64,000 nt of DNA from positions 5,467 through 69,466 of the forward strand of contig JBGSSS010000100.1 in assembly GCA_041736895.1 (NCBI GenBank). The letters are read 5' to 3'. This DNA is from JANRLT01 sp041736895 (GTDB taxonomy: Bacteria; Planctomycetota; Planctomycetia; Pirellulales; JALHPA01). The notes below the pieces were generated by a model. That model was not told the origin of the DNA, ran no database searches, and was given only the letters and a program-made list of their open reading frames with translations. Both the position numbers and the translations under genes were made by a program. Below are positions 7,866-16,562 of the stretch, in pieces (within the stretch, counting starts at the first letter, position 1; every line of letters starts with the position of its first letter).

Positions 7866-10800
7866 ATGGCGACCGAGACTCTGCCCCGAAATCTAGAATC
7901 CGAAAACAGCGAAGCGCTCATCAACGCGCAGCTCAAGCGAACACGCTCCCAAGTAAAGAGTGTTGAATTCGGCTCGCGCATGTTGAAGCTTGTCGTTGGC
8001 GTGCTGGTGTTTTTTCTGCTCGCGACGCTGCTCGATCATTGGGTTGTCAGCGAAGGGCTGCCAATTTGGGCACGTGTGATTCTTTGGCTAACATTGATCG
8101 GCGGAATTCTTTGGTACTTTGTCCGCTCGCTGCTCCCCTTGGTGCTCTATCGCGTGAACCCGCTCTACGCGGCGCGCACGATCGAGGAGACCAAGCCGTC
8201 GCTGAAAAACAGTTTGATTAATTACCTGACGCTGCGTCCGGAACAAGATCGCTTGCCGTCGGTGATTTACGACGCGATCGCCAAGCAAGCGGCGCGCGGT
8301 GTGAATGACGCTAGTGTCGATCACGCCGTCGATCATGCGCCGCTGATCCGCTGGGGTTACTTGCTGCTCGGTCTGACGTTTTGTTTCGCGCTGTATTTTG
8401 TTCTGTCGCCGAAGAATCCCTTCCGCACGGTCGCGCGCGTCGTTGTGCCTTGGGCCGATTTGACGGCTCCGAGCCGGGTGCAAATTGTCGAGGTCACACC
8501 CGGCAGCGCGCAGCTCTACCGCGGCAAAACGGTCAAGATTTCGGCGCAAATCGAAGGGCTCGACGAAGAGGAAACCGCCACGCTGCATTACACCACGGCC
8601 GATGGCCAACAACGTGAACAGCCGATCAAGCTCAAGCTCGATGAACTGCGAAACTACACGACGTTGCTGCCGGTGCCGTCGGAAAAGCAGCCCGGCGTCG
8701 TCGCCCCGGCCCGAGAGTTGGCCGGCTTGCAGCAAGACTTCGAGTATTACATCACCGCTGGCGACGCGCGGTCCAAGACCTACCGCGTCGCGGTCGCTCC
8801 GGCACCGTACATTGGCGTCGAGCGGATTGAGTACAAGTACCCGGCTTACACCAAGAAACCGCCCGAAACTCGCCAAGGCGAGGTCAACGTCGAAGCTCTC
8901 GAGGGAACCACCGTCACGATCCACGGCACGGCGAATCAGCCGTTGAAAAAAGCCTGGATCGAACTCCGCGACAACGCGGGCAAGCCGGCGAATTTCCCCA
9001 ATATGAAGATCACGGACCAAATGACCGTCGGCTCGTGGGTGCTGGGCTGGAAAGACCCGAACTCGCGCGAGGTGCCGGACTTTGCGAGCTATGCGCTGCG
9101 CTTTCGCAATCAGCAGGGCGACGACAATCCCGAACCGATCGCGTATTCCGTCAAAGTCAATCGCGATGAAGCGCCGACGATCGACATCCTCGCGCCGAGC
9201 TCCACCGAGATCACCGTCCCGTGGGATCAGCCGATCACGTTCGAAGTGCGGGCGCAGGACCCGGACTTTGGTCTGATCGAGGTTCAACTGCTGGGAATGC
9301 GCGGCGACAAGATTGCGTTCAGTCAAACGATTGCAAGCTTTGCTGCAGCGAACGCACATCAAGGGAACCTGCAGAAGAAAGTCAGCTACACGCCGAAGAG
9401 TCTGCAACTGCAAGTCGGCGACGAGATCGAATACCACATGACTGCGACCGACAACAAGGTTCCGAATCCCAACATCGTCCTCACGGCTCCGCGCCGGCTG
9501 CGCGTGATCGAAGCGCAGAAAAATCGCAAGCCTGACAACGATCCGCTTGCGAAAAAAGATCCGCTGCAAAGAAACCAGGGAGACCCCCAAGACAACAACG
9601 GCCAACGCGACCCGAATCAACCGCCTCAAAAGAACGACCAACAGCCGCAAAACGATCAGGCCAACCCAAACCCGATGGGTGACCCGGGTCAGCCGAACCC
9701 CGATCAACCAAACAACGGCCAGGGCGATCCGCAACAGGCCAACGATCCGAACGCGCGCGACAACTCCAATCCCAACAATCAGCCCCAAAATCCCAACGCC
9801 CCGCCGCAACCACAAAACGGAAACAACGCCGCTCAAAACAAACCCAACAAAGAACAGAATCCAAACGAGAAGCCGCAAAATTCTGACGACAAAAATCAGC
9901 AACCCAGCGGCGATGCGGGCAAGAACGGCAGCCAGCAAAACAAGCCGAACCAACAAAAGCCAAATGACCCGAGCCAAGGTAACAAGCCTGGTGATCAGCA
10001 ACCCGCGGGCGGCCAACCATCAAACGATGCGAAAAATAATCAGGAACAAAACCCGATGAACGGCGGCGCGCAGAAGCAACAAGGCGACCAGGGCAACGAT
10101 CAGCCAAATCCGCAATCAGGCGACCAAAACGGCAAGCCTGAGCAGAATCAAGCCAATGGACAGCCGCAGCAAAAAGACAGCAAGCTCAAAAGCGACGGCA
10201 GTCAAGACAGCGACGCCTTTCAACGCGCGCACGAGCACCTGAAGGACAAGGATTTCAAAAAACCGGAGCAGAAGCCAAACGATCAACTTGCCCAAAACCA
10301 ACCACCCAACGGCGGCGACAAGAATAATACTGAGAACAAGCAGCCCCCAGGAAAACCAGAGCAAGGAAAACCAGAGCAAGGGAAACCAGAACAAGGGAAA
10401 CCAGAAGCTGGCAACAAAAACGAGCCCGGCCAACCAAACACGGGCAAGGAACCAAGCAACGATCAATCCGGAAATCCGCAGGGCAACAAACCTGATAACG
10501 GCAAACAAGAACCAGGCAAGCCAGAGCAGGGCAAGCCGCAAAACGACAAGCAGGGCGGCAACCAACCTGGCGAACCTTCGCCCAACAAAGATCCAACTCA
10601 ACAAAACAAGGCCGACAATACTGGCAAGCCAAACGGCGCGAATAACGACGCCGGCAAGGAGCCTTCGTCGAACGATGTGAAGCAGCAAGCCGACAACAAG
10701 AACACGGGCCAACAAGATCCAAACGGGGCCAATAAACCTGACTCCAAGCCGAGCGATGCAGCAAAAAATGGCACGGGTCAAAAACCTGACCCGATGAAAC

Positions 10801-12071
10801 CGCAGCAACAACCTGGCGCTGGCGACAAATCCGGCGATGAAAAAGCTGGCAAGACCGGCGCTGGCGAAAAACCACAGCCGGGCGAGCAAGCCGACCAGGG
10901 AAAGCAGGCTGAGCAAAACGGCAAGAAACCGGGCGATATGAATCCCGACGGCAATCGCCAAAGCACCGAGAAGAAAGAACCCGGCGCGAATGCGAAGCCG
11001 TCCAACTCACAAGAAAACAAACCCGGCAACGCGACCGATCCCGAGAACAAACAGAACCCGAAGAACGATCAGAATCAATCGGGCGGGGGGAACCCCAACG
11101 GCTCGCCCGAAGCACAAGACAAAGGCAAGCCCAACGAGAATCCGTCAAACAGCAACACCAAGAAAAACGACGACCAAAGCAAAGAACAATCGCCAAGCAA
11201 CAAAGGCAACGACTCGGCTAGCCAGGGCGATGAAGGGGGCGACAAAAACGGCGGCGGCAAACCAGGCGGCGGACAACAAGAAAACAAACAAGGCCGCGGC
11301 GCGTCCGGCTCCAACACCCCAGATGAAAAAGGGGCCAACGCCAGCAATCAAGAGGGCGACGGCGAAACGGGCAGCAAAGCCGGAAAGAACAACAAACAAC
11401 AGAGCAACGACAAGACCGGCAAGTCCGGCAACGAAGCCGGCAACGGCAGCGAAAAGAAACAGGGCGACGGCAAGCAACCCGGCGGCGAGGCGGGCAAGAA
11501 CACCCCTGACGGCACGTCCGAAGAACCCGGCAAACAACCGGGCGAACCGGGCGGCAAACCGAGCGCCCCAAGCGGCTCGCTAAAGCAAGGCAATTCCAAA
11601 GACGGTCCCGCCGGCAACATGCCCGGCGGAGGCGGAGGCGGGCAACCTAGCTCGGAAATCCCCCCTGAATTCAACGGCACGCCCCCCGCATCGCCCGACG
11701 ACCCGATCAACGACGCCTACACGAAGAAGGCAACCGACCTCGTCCTCGAACAGATGAATAACCAACTCCGCACCGGCAATGTGGATCCAGAGCTGCGTAA
11801 AAAGCTCGGCGGCTGGAGCGATCAACAGATGCAGGACTTCGTGAATCGCTGGGAAGCGAACAAGCGCGCCGCGGAACAGCCTGGGCCGGCGGGCAATGTG
11901 GCGGCCAACAAGTTTCGCAATCTGGGCCTGCGTCCCGAGCAATCGAGCAACGCCGGCGATAGCACGGCCGATGACACGCAGCGCGGCAATCGCGTCAACC
12001 GCCGCTCAGCCCCGCCGAGTGAGTATCGCGACATCTACCGCGCGTTCCAGAAAGGCGCGTCCGGCGGGTAG
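7866..12071 (+). CDS. Giant membrane protein with low-complexity Q/N/P/G/K domain (DUF4175-like)
   Basis: A 1401-residue protein of unknown function. The start ATG has AAGAGG 7 bases upstream. Residues 40-58, 70-93 and 163-181 are membrane segments. Residues about 185-550 form beta-rich, extracytoplasmic-looking repeats. Residues about 553-1278 are extremely rich in Q, N, P, G, K, D and E with almost no hydrophobics, including a perfect-to-near-perfect GKPEQ repeat at 829-848. The last 120 residues are ordered again (helical, YTKKATDLVLEQM near its start). The layout resembles DUF4175 / TIGR02302 alpha-proteobacterial low-complexity membrane proteins and planctomycete proteins found near MoxR/BatA genes, though no such gene is adjacent here. 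The plus strand is strongly A/C-biased in the repeat domain. A cell-envelope role is inference. Confidence 0.85.
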   Translation: MATETLPRNLESENSEALINAQLKRTRSQVKSVEFGSRMLKLVVGVLVFFLLATLLDHWVVSEGLPIWARVILWLTLIGGILWYFVRSLLPLVLYRVNPLYAARTIEETKPSLKNSLINYLTLRPEQDRLPSVIYDAIAKQAARGVNDASVDHAVDHAPLIRWGYLLLGLTFCFALYFVLSPKNPFRTVARVVVPWADLTAPSRVQIVEVTPGSAQLYRGKTVKISAQIEGLDEEETATLHYTTADGQQREQPIKLKLDELRNYTTLLPVPSEKQPGVVAPARELAGLQQDFEYYITAGDARSKTYRVAVAPAPYIGVERIEYKYPAYTKKPPETRQGEVNVEALEGTTVTIHGTANQPLKKAWIELRDNAGKPANFPNMKITDQMTVGSWVLGWKDPNSREVPDFASYALRFRNQQGDDNPEPIAYSVKVNRDEAPTIDILAPSSTEITVPWDQPITFEVRAQDPDFGLIEVQLLGMRGDKIAFSQTIASFAAANAHQGNLQKKVSYTPKSLQLQVGDEIEYHMTATDNKVPNPNIVLTAPRRLRVIEAQKNRKPDNDPLAKKDPLQRNQGDPQDNNGQRDPNQPPQKNDQQPQNDQANPNPMGDPGQPNPDQPNNGQGDPQQANDPNARDNSNPNNQPQNPNAPPQPQNGNNAAQNKPNKEQNPNEKPQNSDDKNQQPSGDAGKNGSQQNKPNQQKPNDPSQGNKPGDQQPAGGQPSNDAKNNQEQNPMNGGAQKQQGDQGNDQPNPQSGDQNGKPEQNQANGQPQQKDSKLKSDGSQDSDAFQRAHEHLKDKDFKKPEQKPNDQLAQNQPPNGGDKNNTENKQPPGKPEQGKPEQGKPEQGKPEAGNKNEPGQPNTGKEPSNDQSGNPQGNKPDNGKQEPGKPEQGKPQNDKQGGNQPGEPSPNKDPTQQNKADNTGKPNGANNDAGKEPSSNDVKQQADNKNTGQQDPNGANKPDSKPSDAAKNGTGQKPDPMKPQQQPGAGDKSGDEKAGKTGAGEKPQPGEQADQGKQAEQNGKKPGDMNPDGNRQSTEKKEPGANAKPSNSQENKPGNATDPENKQNPKNDQNQSGGGNPNGSPEAQDKGKPNENPSNSNTKKNDDQSKEQSPSNKGNDSASQGDEGGDKNGGGKPGGGQQENKQGRGASGSNTPDEKGANASNQEGDGETGSKAGKNNKQQSNDKTGKSGNEAGNGSEKKQGDGKQPGGEAGKNTPDGTSEEPGKQPGEPGGKPSAPSGSLKQGNSKDGPAGNMPGGGGGGQPSSEIPPEFNGTPPASPDDPINDAYTKKATDLVLEQMNNQLRTGNVDPELRKKLGGWSDQQMQDFVNRWEANKRAAEQPGPAGNVAANKFRNLGLRPEQSSNAGDSTADDTQRGNRVNRRSAPPSEYRDIYRAFQKGASGG
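10350..10409 (+). repeat. Four tandem 15-bp units encoding GKPEQ
   Basis: Units at 10350-10364, 10365-10379, 10380-10394 and 10395-10409. The first two are identical and the others differ at one to three positions, which suggests recent expansion by slippage or unequal crossing-over in the coding sequence. The reading frame is kept because the unit is a multiple of three. Confidence 0.85.
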
Positions 12072-12074
12072 TAG

Positions 12075-12092
12075 CGTGGGCTTCAGCCCACG
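12075..12092. repeat. CGTGGGCT palindrome
   Basis: Arms CGTGGGCT and AGCCCACG with a 2-base loop, directly after the stop of the giant membrane protein and before the convergent recJ end. Relatives at 18147-18164 and 55751-55768. It may serve as a terminator stem but has no U-tract. Confidence 0.7.
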
Positions 12093-12131
12093 CGTGCTTA
12101 GCCCGAGCGTCCACGCCGGGCTTTTCTCCAA

Positions 12132-13895
12132 TTATCCCACCGGCAGTGGAACCACCGCCGGCACATCCGGTTGCCAGTCGGTAATTTGCACTTCGACGTT
12201 GCGGCGGCCTTGAAAGTGATTGATGATCGGGCGAAACGCGATTTTGAGCGGTCCCTTGTGCTTCACAAGTTCGTCGTACCACTCGCCGCCGCCAAAGGCC
12301 ACGCCGCGCATCGTCGCGCCGTATTGCTTCAAACGAAGCGACAGGTGCCGATCGTTGCCAATCTTCTTCGGCGGTTCGGCCAGTTCGATATTCGACGCCG
12401 TGAGCAATGGCCTAGCGTTCCCATAACCAAATGGCGCGAGCCGTTCGATTTGCTGCACCGTGGCGAGATTCAAACAGCCGAGCGTCGTTTCGGCGTCGAT
12501 CCAAAGCTCGGCCGTGCGCTGTTCGGGCTGAATATTCTTTTCCGCGTATTCGCAAAACGCCTCGCGAAACGAGTCGACTTGCGCCGCTTCAATCTTGAGT
12601 CCCGCCGCGGCCTGATGCCCGCCGAACCCAAGCAAATATTCGCTGCATTCCGCGAGTGCCGCGTGCACATCGAACCCCGGCACGCTCCGCACCGAACCGA
12701 TGCCCGGCTTCACGCCGAGTTCATCCTGCGCGATCATCACTACGGGCCGATGATATTTTTCGGCGAGGCGGCCGGCGACAATCCCAATAATCCCGGCATG
12801 CCAGCCGGGGTGAGCCAACACCAGCGCCGCATCGTTCGCCGGATCGAAGTCGGCGAGCAGCTTCTTGGCCGAGATTTGAATGCTCCGCTCCAAACTATCG
12901 CGAGAACTGTTCAGCTCATGCAGGTAATCGGCGAGCGCCGCCGCGCGTTCGCTGTTTTGCGTCGTCAGCAACTCGACGCCGAGCTGCGCCTGGCCCAAGC
13001 GGCCCGCGGCGTTCAAGCGCGGAGCCAGCGTGAAACCGATGTCTTCGCATTCAAGCTCGGGCTTGGCATCGAGCTTGGTCAGCGTCATCAAGCGCTTTAG
13101 CCCGAGCGGCGGGCGCTCGCGCAACGCCTGCAATCCGTAGCGCACGATGATTCGATTCTCGCCGGTCATCGGCACCATATCGGCGACCGTCCCGATCGCG
13201 GCGAGTCCGACCGCGCTGAGCAAATACTCGCGCAGTTTCTCGGTCACGCGCTTCGCATTGCTCGCGCGCTGGCAAAGCGCCCACGCGAGTTTGAACGCGA
13301 CGCCCGCGCCGCAAAGCCCGCCGAATGGATACGCTGTCCCGGGCAAGCGCGGATGCACCACGGCTTCGGCCGCGGGCAAGCGCGAGCCGAACTCATGATG
13401 ATCGGTGATGACGATCTTCATTCCAAGTTGATGCGCCAAGTCAACCTGATCGGCGCAAGCTATGCCGCAATCGACCGTGACAACGAGCTTCGCGCCGCGC
13501 TCGGCAAGTTGCTGGAGCGCATCGTCGTGCAGACCGTAACCTTCGTCGATACGATGCGGCACATAGTAACTGACCGTCGCGCCGATAAGCCGCAGACATT
13601 CATGCAGAATGGCGGTCGAGGTCATCCCATCGGCATCATAATCGCCGTAGACCACGATCGGCTCTTTGGCTGCGATCGCCGCCATGATCGTTTCGCAAGC
13701 CGCGACAACACCGGGCAAGGTGTCTGGCTCGAAGAGCTCCGTCAGCTTAGGTTCCAAGAACGGCAGCACCATCGCCGGCTGATCGATGCCGCGGCAGAGG
13801 AGCAACTGCGCCACGACACCGGGAACCTTGGCCGCGCGCTCCAGATCACCCACCCGACGGGAATCATGCGGATGAAGGCGCCAGATTTTGGCCAT
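12132..13895 (-). CDS. recJ: Single-stranded-DNA exonuclease RecJ
   Basis: A 587-residue 5'-3' single-strand DNA exonuclease of the DHH superfamily, acting in recombination and mismatch or base-excision repair. Visible motifs: motif I VVYGDYDADGMTS (residues about 81-93), VTVDCGI (139-145), motif III DHH at 165-167, and NAAGRLGQA in the DHHA1 part, all carrying the expected metal-binding Asp and His residues. The C-terminal OB-fold region is present. Length matches E. coli RecJ (577). The frame stays open 50 codons further upstream, but MAKIWRLHPH is the start that fits homologues. It lies 130 bases downstream of rpmG on the same strand. Confidence 0.95.
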   Translation of the reverse strand: MAKIWRLHPHDSRRVGDLERAAKVPGVVAQLLLCRGIDQPAMVLPFLEPKLTELFEPDTLPGVVAACETIMAAIAAKEPIVVYGDYDADGMTSTAILHECLRLIGATVSYYVPHRIDEGYGLHDDALQQLAERGAKLVVTVDCGIACADQVDLAHQLGMKIVITDHHEFGSRLPAAEAVVHPRLPGTAYPFGGLCGAGVAFKLAWALCQRASNAKRVTEKLREYLLSAVGLAAIGTVADMVPMTGENRIIVRYGLQALRERPPLGLKRLMTLTKLDAKPELECEDIGFTLAPRLNAAGRLGQAQLGVELLTTQNSERAAALADYLHELNSSRDSLERSIQISAKKLLADFDPANDAALVLAHPGWHAGIIGIVAGRLAEKYHRPVVMIAQDELGVKPGIGSVRSVPGFDVHAALAECSEYLLGFGGHQAAAGLKIEAAQVDSFREAFCEYAEKNIQPEQRTAELWIDAETTLGCLNLATVQQIERLAPFGYGNARPLLTASNIELAEPPKKIGNDRHLSLRLKQYGATMRGVAFGGGEWYDELVKHKGPLKIAFRPIINHFQGRRNVEVQITDWQPDVPAVVPLPVG

Positions 13896-14025
13896 GCAGC
13901 ACCGAAAAGCGGCGCTCAAGCTGCCGCGAAGAAATTTCGTCCCTGAACCAACCGAGGGCCCATCGTCAAATGAGCGAGTAACCCACCGATTCCGCCCGCC
14001 ATAAATACACTCTGTGCAATTTGTC

Positions 14026-14190
14026 TTACTTCTTCTTTTCCGCATGCAGCGTGTGCTTGCGAAGGCGGGGGCTGTACTTGCTGATTTTCAGCTTTTCGCC
14101 GCCCGATTTGCGGCGGATCGTGTAGTTGTAATCGCCCGTTTCTTCGCAGACGAGGAAGACAGTTTCGACTTTTTTCTTGCTTTTGGCCAT
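14026..14190 (-). CDS. rpmG: 50S ribosomal protein L33 (bL33)
   Basis: A 54-residue basic ribosomal protein. The core matches bL33 (VFLVCEETGDYNYT, then SPRLRKHTLHAEKKK). The two CxxC pairs of zinc-binding L33 paralogues are missing; only one Cys remains, so it is a zinc-independent form. The chosen ATG (MAKSKKKVET) is the in-frame start that gives the standard length; an extension of seven codons upstream is unlikely. Confidence 0.95.
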   Translation of the reverse strand: MAKSKKKVETVFLVCEETGDYNYTIRRKSGGEKLKISKYSPRLRKHTLHAEKKK

Positions 14191-14653
14191 GACGTTCTCA
14201 GATCGGCGCAACTAGGAATTGGGAATCAACTTAGAATCTGGGATTAAACCAAAAACCTGTGGTTTCGTCCAGGGGCGCGATGAGGATTTCCTTCGCCCTG
14301 CGCCATGGCTGGGCATGTTTGGGTTACCGCCTGTTGGATACAGTGATTTTTTTCACGATCGAGAACAACTACTGGGAATAATTCTTGTCCAAACTGGCGA
14401 TTTATGTAACAGAAGTATGATTTTTCAAATGGAAGGCCGCGAATTTGCTTGCATCTTTTTGCGGAATTGTTAATTTAGAGTTACGGGAATTTCGTGTAAA
14501 GTTAGTAATGTGAGCAACTTAGGTGTTTATTGTGCGGGAGCTCATTCGAGCTTCTGGGGTTTGTTGCTTGATTTTTGAATCGACATTTGCGGCAACGAAT
14601 GGACATTCAACAACTTTTCCTTCTCCATCAAGACGCTGAATTCTAATCAAGGC
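14191..14653. other. AT-rich gene-free interval upstream of toroid gene 1
   Basis: About 460 bases between the divergent rpmG and the toroid protein gene. It is visibly richer in A and T than the surrounding genes. A GAGCTCATTCGAGCTT partial palindrome lies near 14539-14554. No promoter with a good spacing, RNA gene or repeat of the common families was recognised. Confidence 0.5.
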
Positions 14654-16366
14654 ATGGAGCCTTTGGGTGATTTTATGGCGACACAAGTACCATCCGGTTC
14701 TCCAATGATCCCGGGTCAACCGATTCCCGCTCAACCCGTTTTGGCAACTCCTGTTGCTCAAGCTCGTCCAGTGGTCGCGAACCCTGTTCCGGGGGTTCCT
14801 GTGCCAGCGATTCCGGCTGCAGTTGCAACGCCAGCTACGTCATCCGCCCCGGCGAAAGCCGCGCAACCGATCCCCCAAGTTGAAGTAGAAGAACACGAGG
14901 GCGTCGATTGGTCGACGCTGGTCCCGAGTGTTTTGACAAGTACTGTGTTTCATATCGCCTTGGTCCTCGGACTCGCCCTATACACGAGTTCAACCCCTGA
15001 GAAAAAAGAACAGGTGATCGTTTCTACGGTCCAGGATCAGCCTCCCGAAGTGGAAGAGTTCGTCGACGATCTGCCAAAAGAAGAGAGCGATGACAACGAG
15101 GTTGTCGATTCCGAGGTTCCGCCAGATGCGATCCCCACGGATCCAAATCTCACGGAATTTTCAATGGCCGATCTGCCTTCACCTGAAGAACCAGCGACGA
15201 CGGTAGATTTTGCTGCAGAAACAGGTGATTTCGCCGCACAAGTTGGCCCAAATACTCAAGTTGGCAAAGGCGAAAGCCTCAGCGGGGGTCGGAGTGTCGT
15301 CGGCCGGGCGAAGAAAGCGATGGCTGGCGGCGGAAACGATGCCAGTGAAGAAGCCGTAGAACGCGCTCTGAAGTGGCTCGCCTCGGTTCAAGCCAAAGAC
15401 GGCGGCTGGAATTTTGATACCAAGGGGATTAATCCTGCGGTCACCGAACCGGGTTCTGCTTCCGAAGCCCGCGCTGGCGCCACGGCAATGGGACTTTTGC
15501 CATTCCTCGCTGCCGGTTATACGCACAAAGAGAAAAGCAAATACAAGGATGTCGTTTACCGAGGTCTCGACTTCTTGACGGCAAATTACAACAAAAAACT
15601 CTCCAATCAACAAAACATAACCTTCTCCTGGCACGAAAACCAAGGGACCATGTATTCACACGGTCTCGCCGCTATGGCCATGTGTGAAGCTTACGGCATG
15701 ACAAAGGACAAAGCCCTCATGCCCTTTGCCCAAGGCGGGCTGAATTTTATCACCGCCGCACAAGACCCCGCTGGCGGCGGTTGGCGCTATGCTCCTCGGC
15801 AACCGGGAGACACCTCGGTCGTCGGTTGGCAAATCATGGCGATGAAATCCGGGGCGATGAGTTATCTCACTGTCAACCCGAACACAATCAAGGGAGCCAT
15901 CAACTTCCTGAACGTTGTTTCGGATGAAAAAGATTACCGCGCTTACTACGGTTACACAGGGCCGGGTAAGGGTCCCGCTCAAACGGCCATCGGCCTGCTC
16001 TGCCGGATGCACTTGGGCTGGAAAAAAGAAAACCAAGGTCTGATCACGGGTGTCGAGTACCTTTCGAAAATGGGCCCTCACAAGACCAACTTCTATTACA
16101 ACTATTACGCCACCCAGGTCTTGTTCCAATGGGGCGGCGACGAGTTTAAGAAGTGGAATGATGTGATGCGCGACCAAATGATCAAGACCCAAGTCGTCAA
16201 GAAAGGGGCTGACGAAGGAAGCTGGTACTCGGGCACCAAAGATCACTCGACCGAAAAGGGAGGACGTCTCTATTGCACTTCGCTCGGATGCATGATCCTC
16301 GAGGTTTACTATCGCTATTCCAAGGTTCTTAGCAAGGATGCAGTGGACGAGTCATTCCCGCTCTAA
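14654..16366 (+). CDS. Membrane-anchored squalene-cyclase-like toroid protein 1
   Basis: A 570-residue protein: a Pro/Ala-rich cytoplasmic N-terminus, one membrane helix at about residues 91-110, an acidic Pro-rich stretch at about 115-170, and a C-terminal alpha/alpha toroid (prenyltransferase/squalene-oxidase repeat fold) from about 230. Toroid repeats show DGGWNF, GGGWRY and GWQIMAMKSG. The DxDD acid motif of class II terpene cyclases is not seen, and the protein is anchored with its toroid outside, so terpene cyclisation is doubtful; binding or scaffolding is possible. An alternative start, ATG 14675 (MATQVPSG, with GGGTGA 4 bases ahead), is at least as good as the one given. Close paralogue of the next gene. 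Confidence 0.85.
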   Translation: MEPLGDFMATQVPSGSPMIPGQPIPAQPVLATPVAQARPVVANPVPGVPVPAIPAAVATPATSSAPAKAAQPIPQVEVEEHEGVDWSTLVPSVLTSTVFHIALVLGLALYTSSTPEKKEQVIVSTVQDQPPEVEEFVDDLPKEESDDNEVVDSEVPPDAIPTDPNLTEFSMADLPSPEEPATTVDFAAETGDFAAQVGPNTQVGKGESLSGGRSVVGRAKKAMAGGGNDASEEAVERALKWLASVQAKDGGWNFDTKGINPAVTEPGSASEARAGATAMGLLPFLAAGYTHKEKSKYKDVVYRGLDFLTANYNKKLSNQQNITFSWHENQGTMYSHGLAAMAMCEAYGMTKDKALMPFAQGGLNFITAAQDPAGGGWRYAPRQPGDTSVVGWQIMAMKSGAMSYLTVNPNTIKGAINFLNVVSDEKDYRAYYGYTGPGKGPAQTAIGLLCRMHLGWKKENQGLITGVEYLSKMGPHKTNFYYNYYATQVLFQWGGDEFKKWNDVMRDQMIKTQVVKKGADEGSWYSGTKDHSTEKGGRLYCTSLGCMILEVYYRYSKVLSKDAVDESFPL

Positions 16367-16410
16367 ACGAGCCACTCAAGTCCTGCCGAATCTGCCGGTT
16401 CTAACAATCC

Positions 16411-16444
16411 AAAGCCCGCTTTCAGTTCGAAAGCGGGCTTTTTT
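16411..16444 (+). terminator. Strong rho-independent terminator
   Basis: A 13-bp perfect stem (AAAGCCCGCTTTC / GAAAGCGGGCTTT) with a 5-base loop AGTTC runs into a TTTTTT tail. It lies 44 bases past the stop of toroid gene 1 and separates it from its paralogue. Confidence 0.93.
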
Positions 16445-16510
16445 GTGGACTTTTTGAATCCGGCCAAACAATTCACCATTCCACCTAAAGCCCGCACTTC
16501 ACCCATAGCG

Positions 16511-16516
16511 TATAAT
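16511..16516 (+). promoter_or_regulatory. Possible -10 box TATAAT
   Basis: A consensus TATAAT lies 46 bases before the ATG at 16563. No clear -35 hexamer was found 16-18 bases upstream. Because a strong terminator precedes it, toroid gene 2 needs its own promoter, and this is the best candidate. Confidence 0.4.
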
Positions 16517-16562
16517 CCAACAGCTCTTCTTGCGTGGTTTTTTTCGTGCTTTCTACTGGCAA

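Noticed and set aside
8088..10016. Long open frame (642 codons) on the minus strand
   Set aside because: It lies opposite the giant membrane protein; its Val/Leu/Arg-rich product is the mirror of the repetitive plus-strand codons and has no ribosome-binding site or domain.
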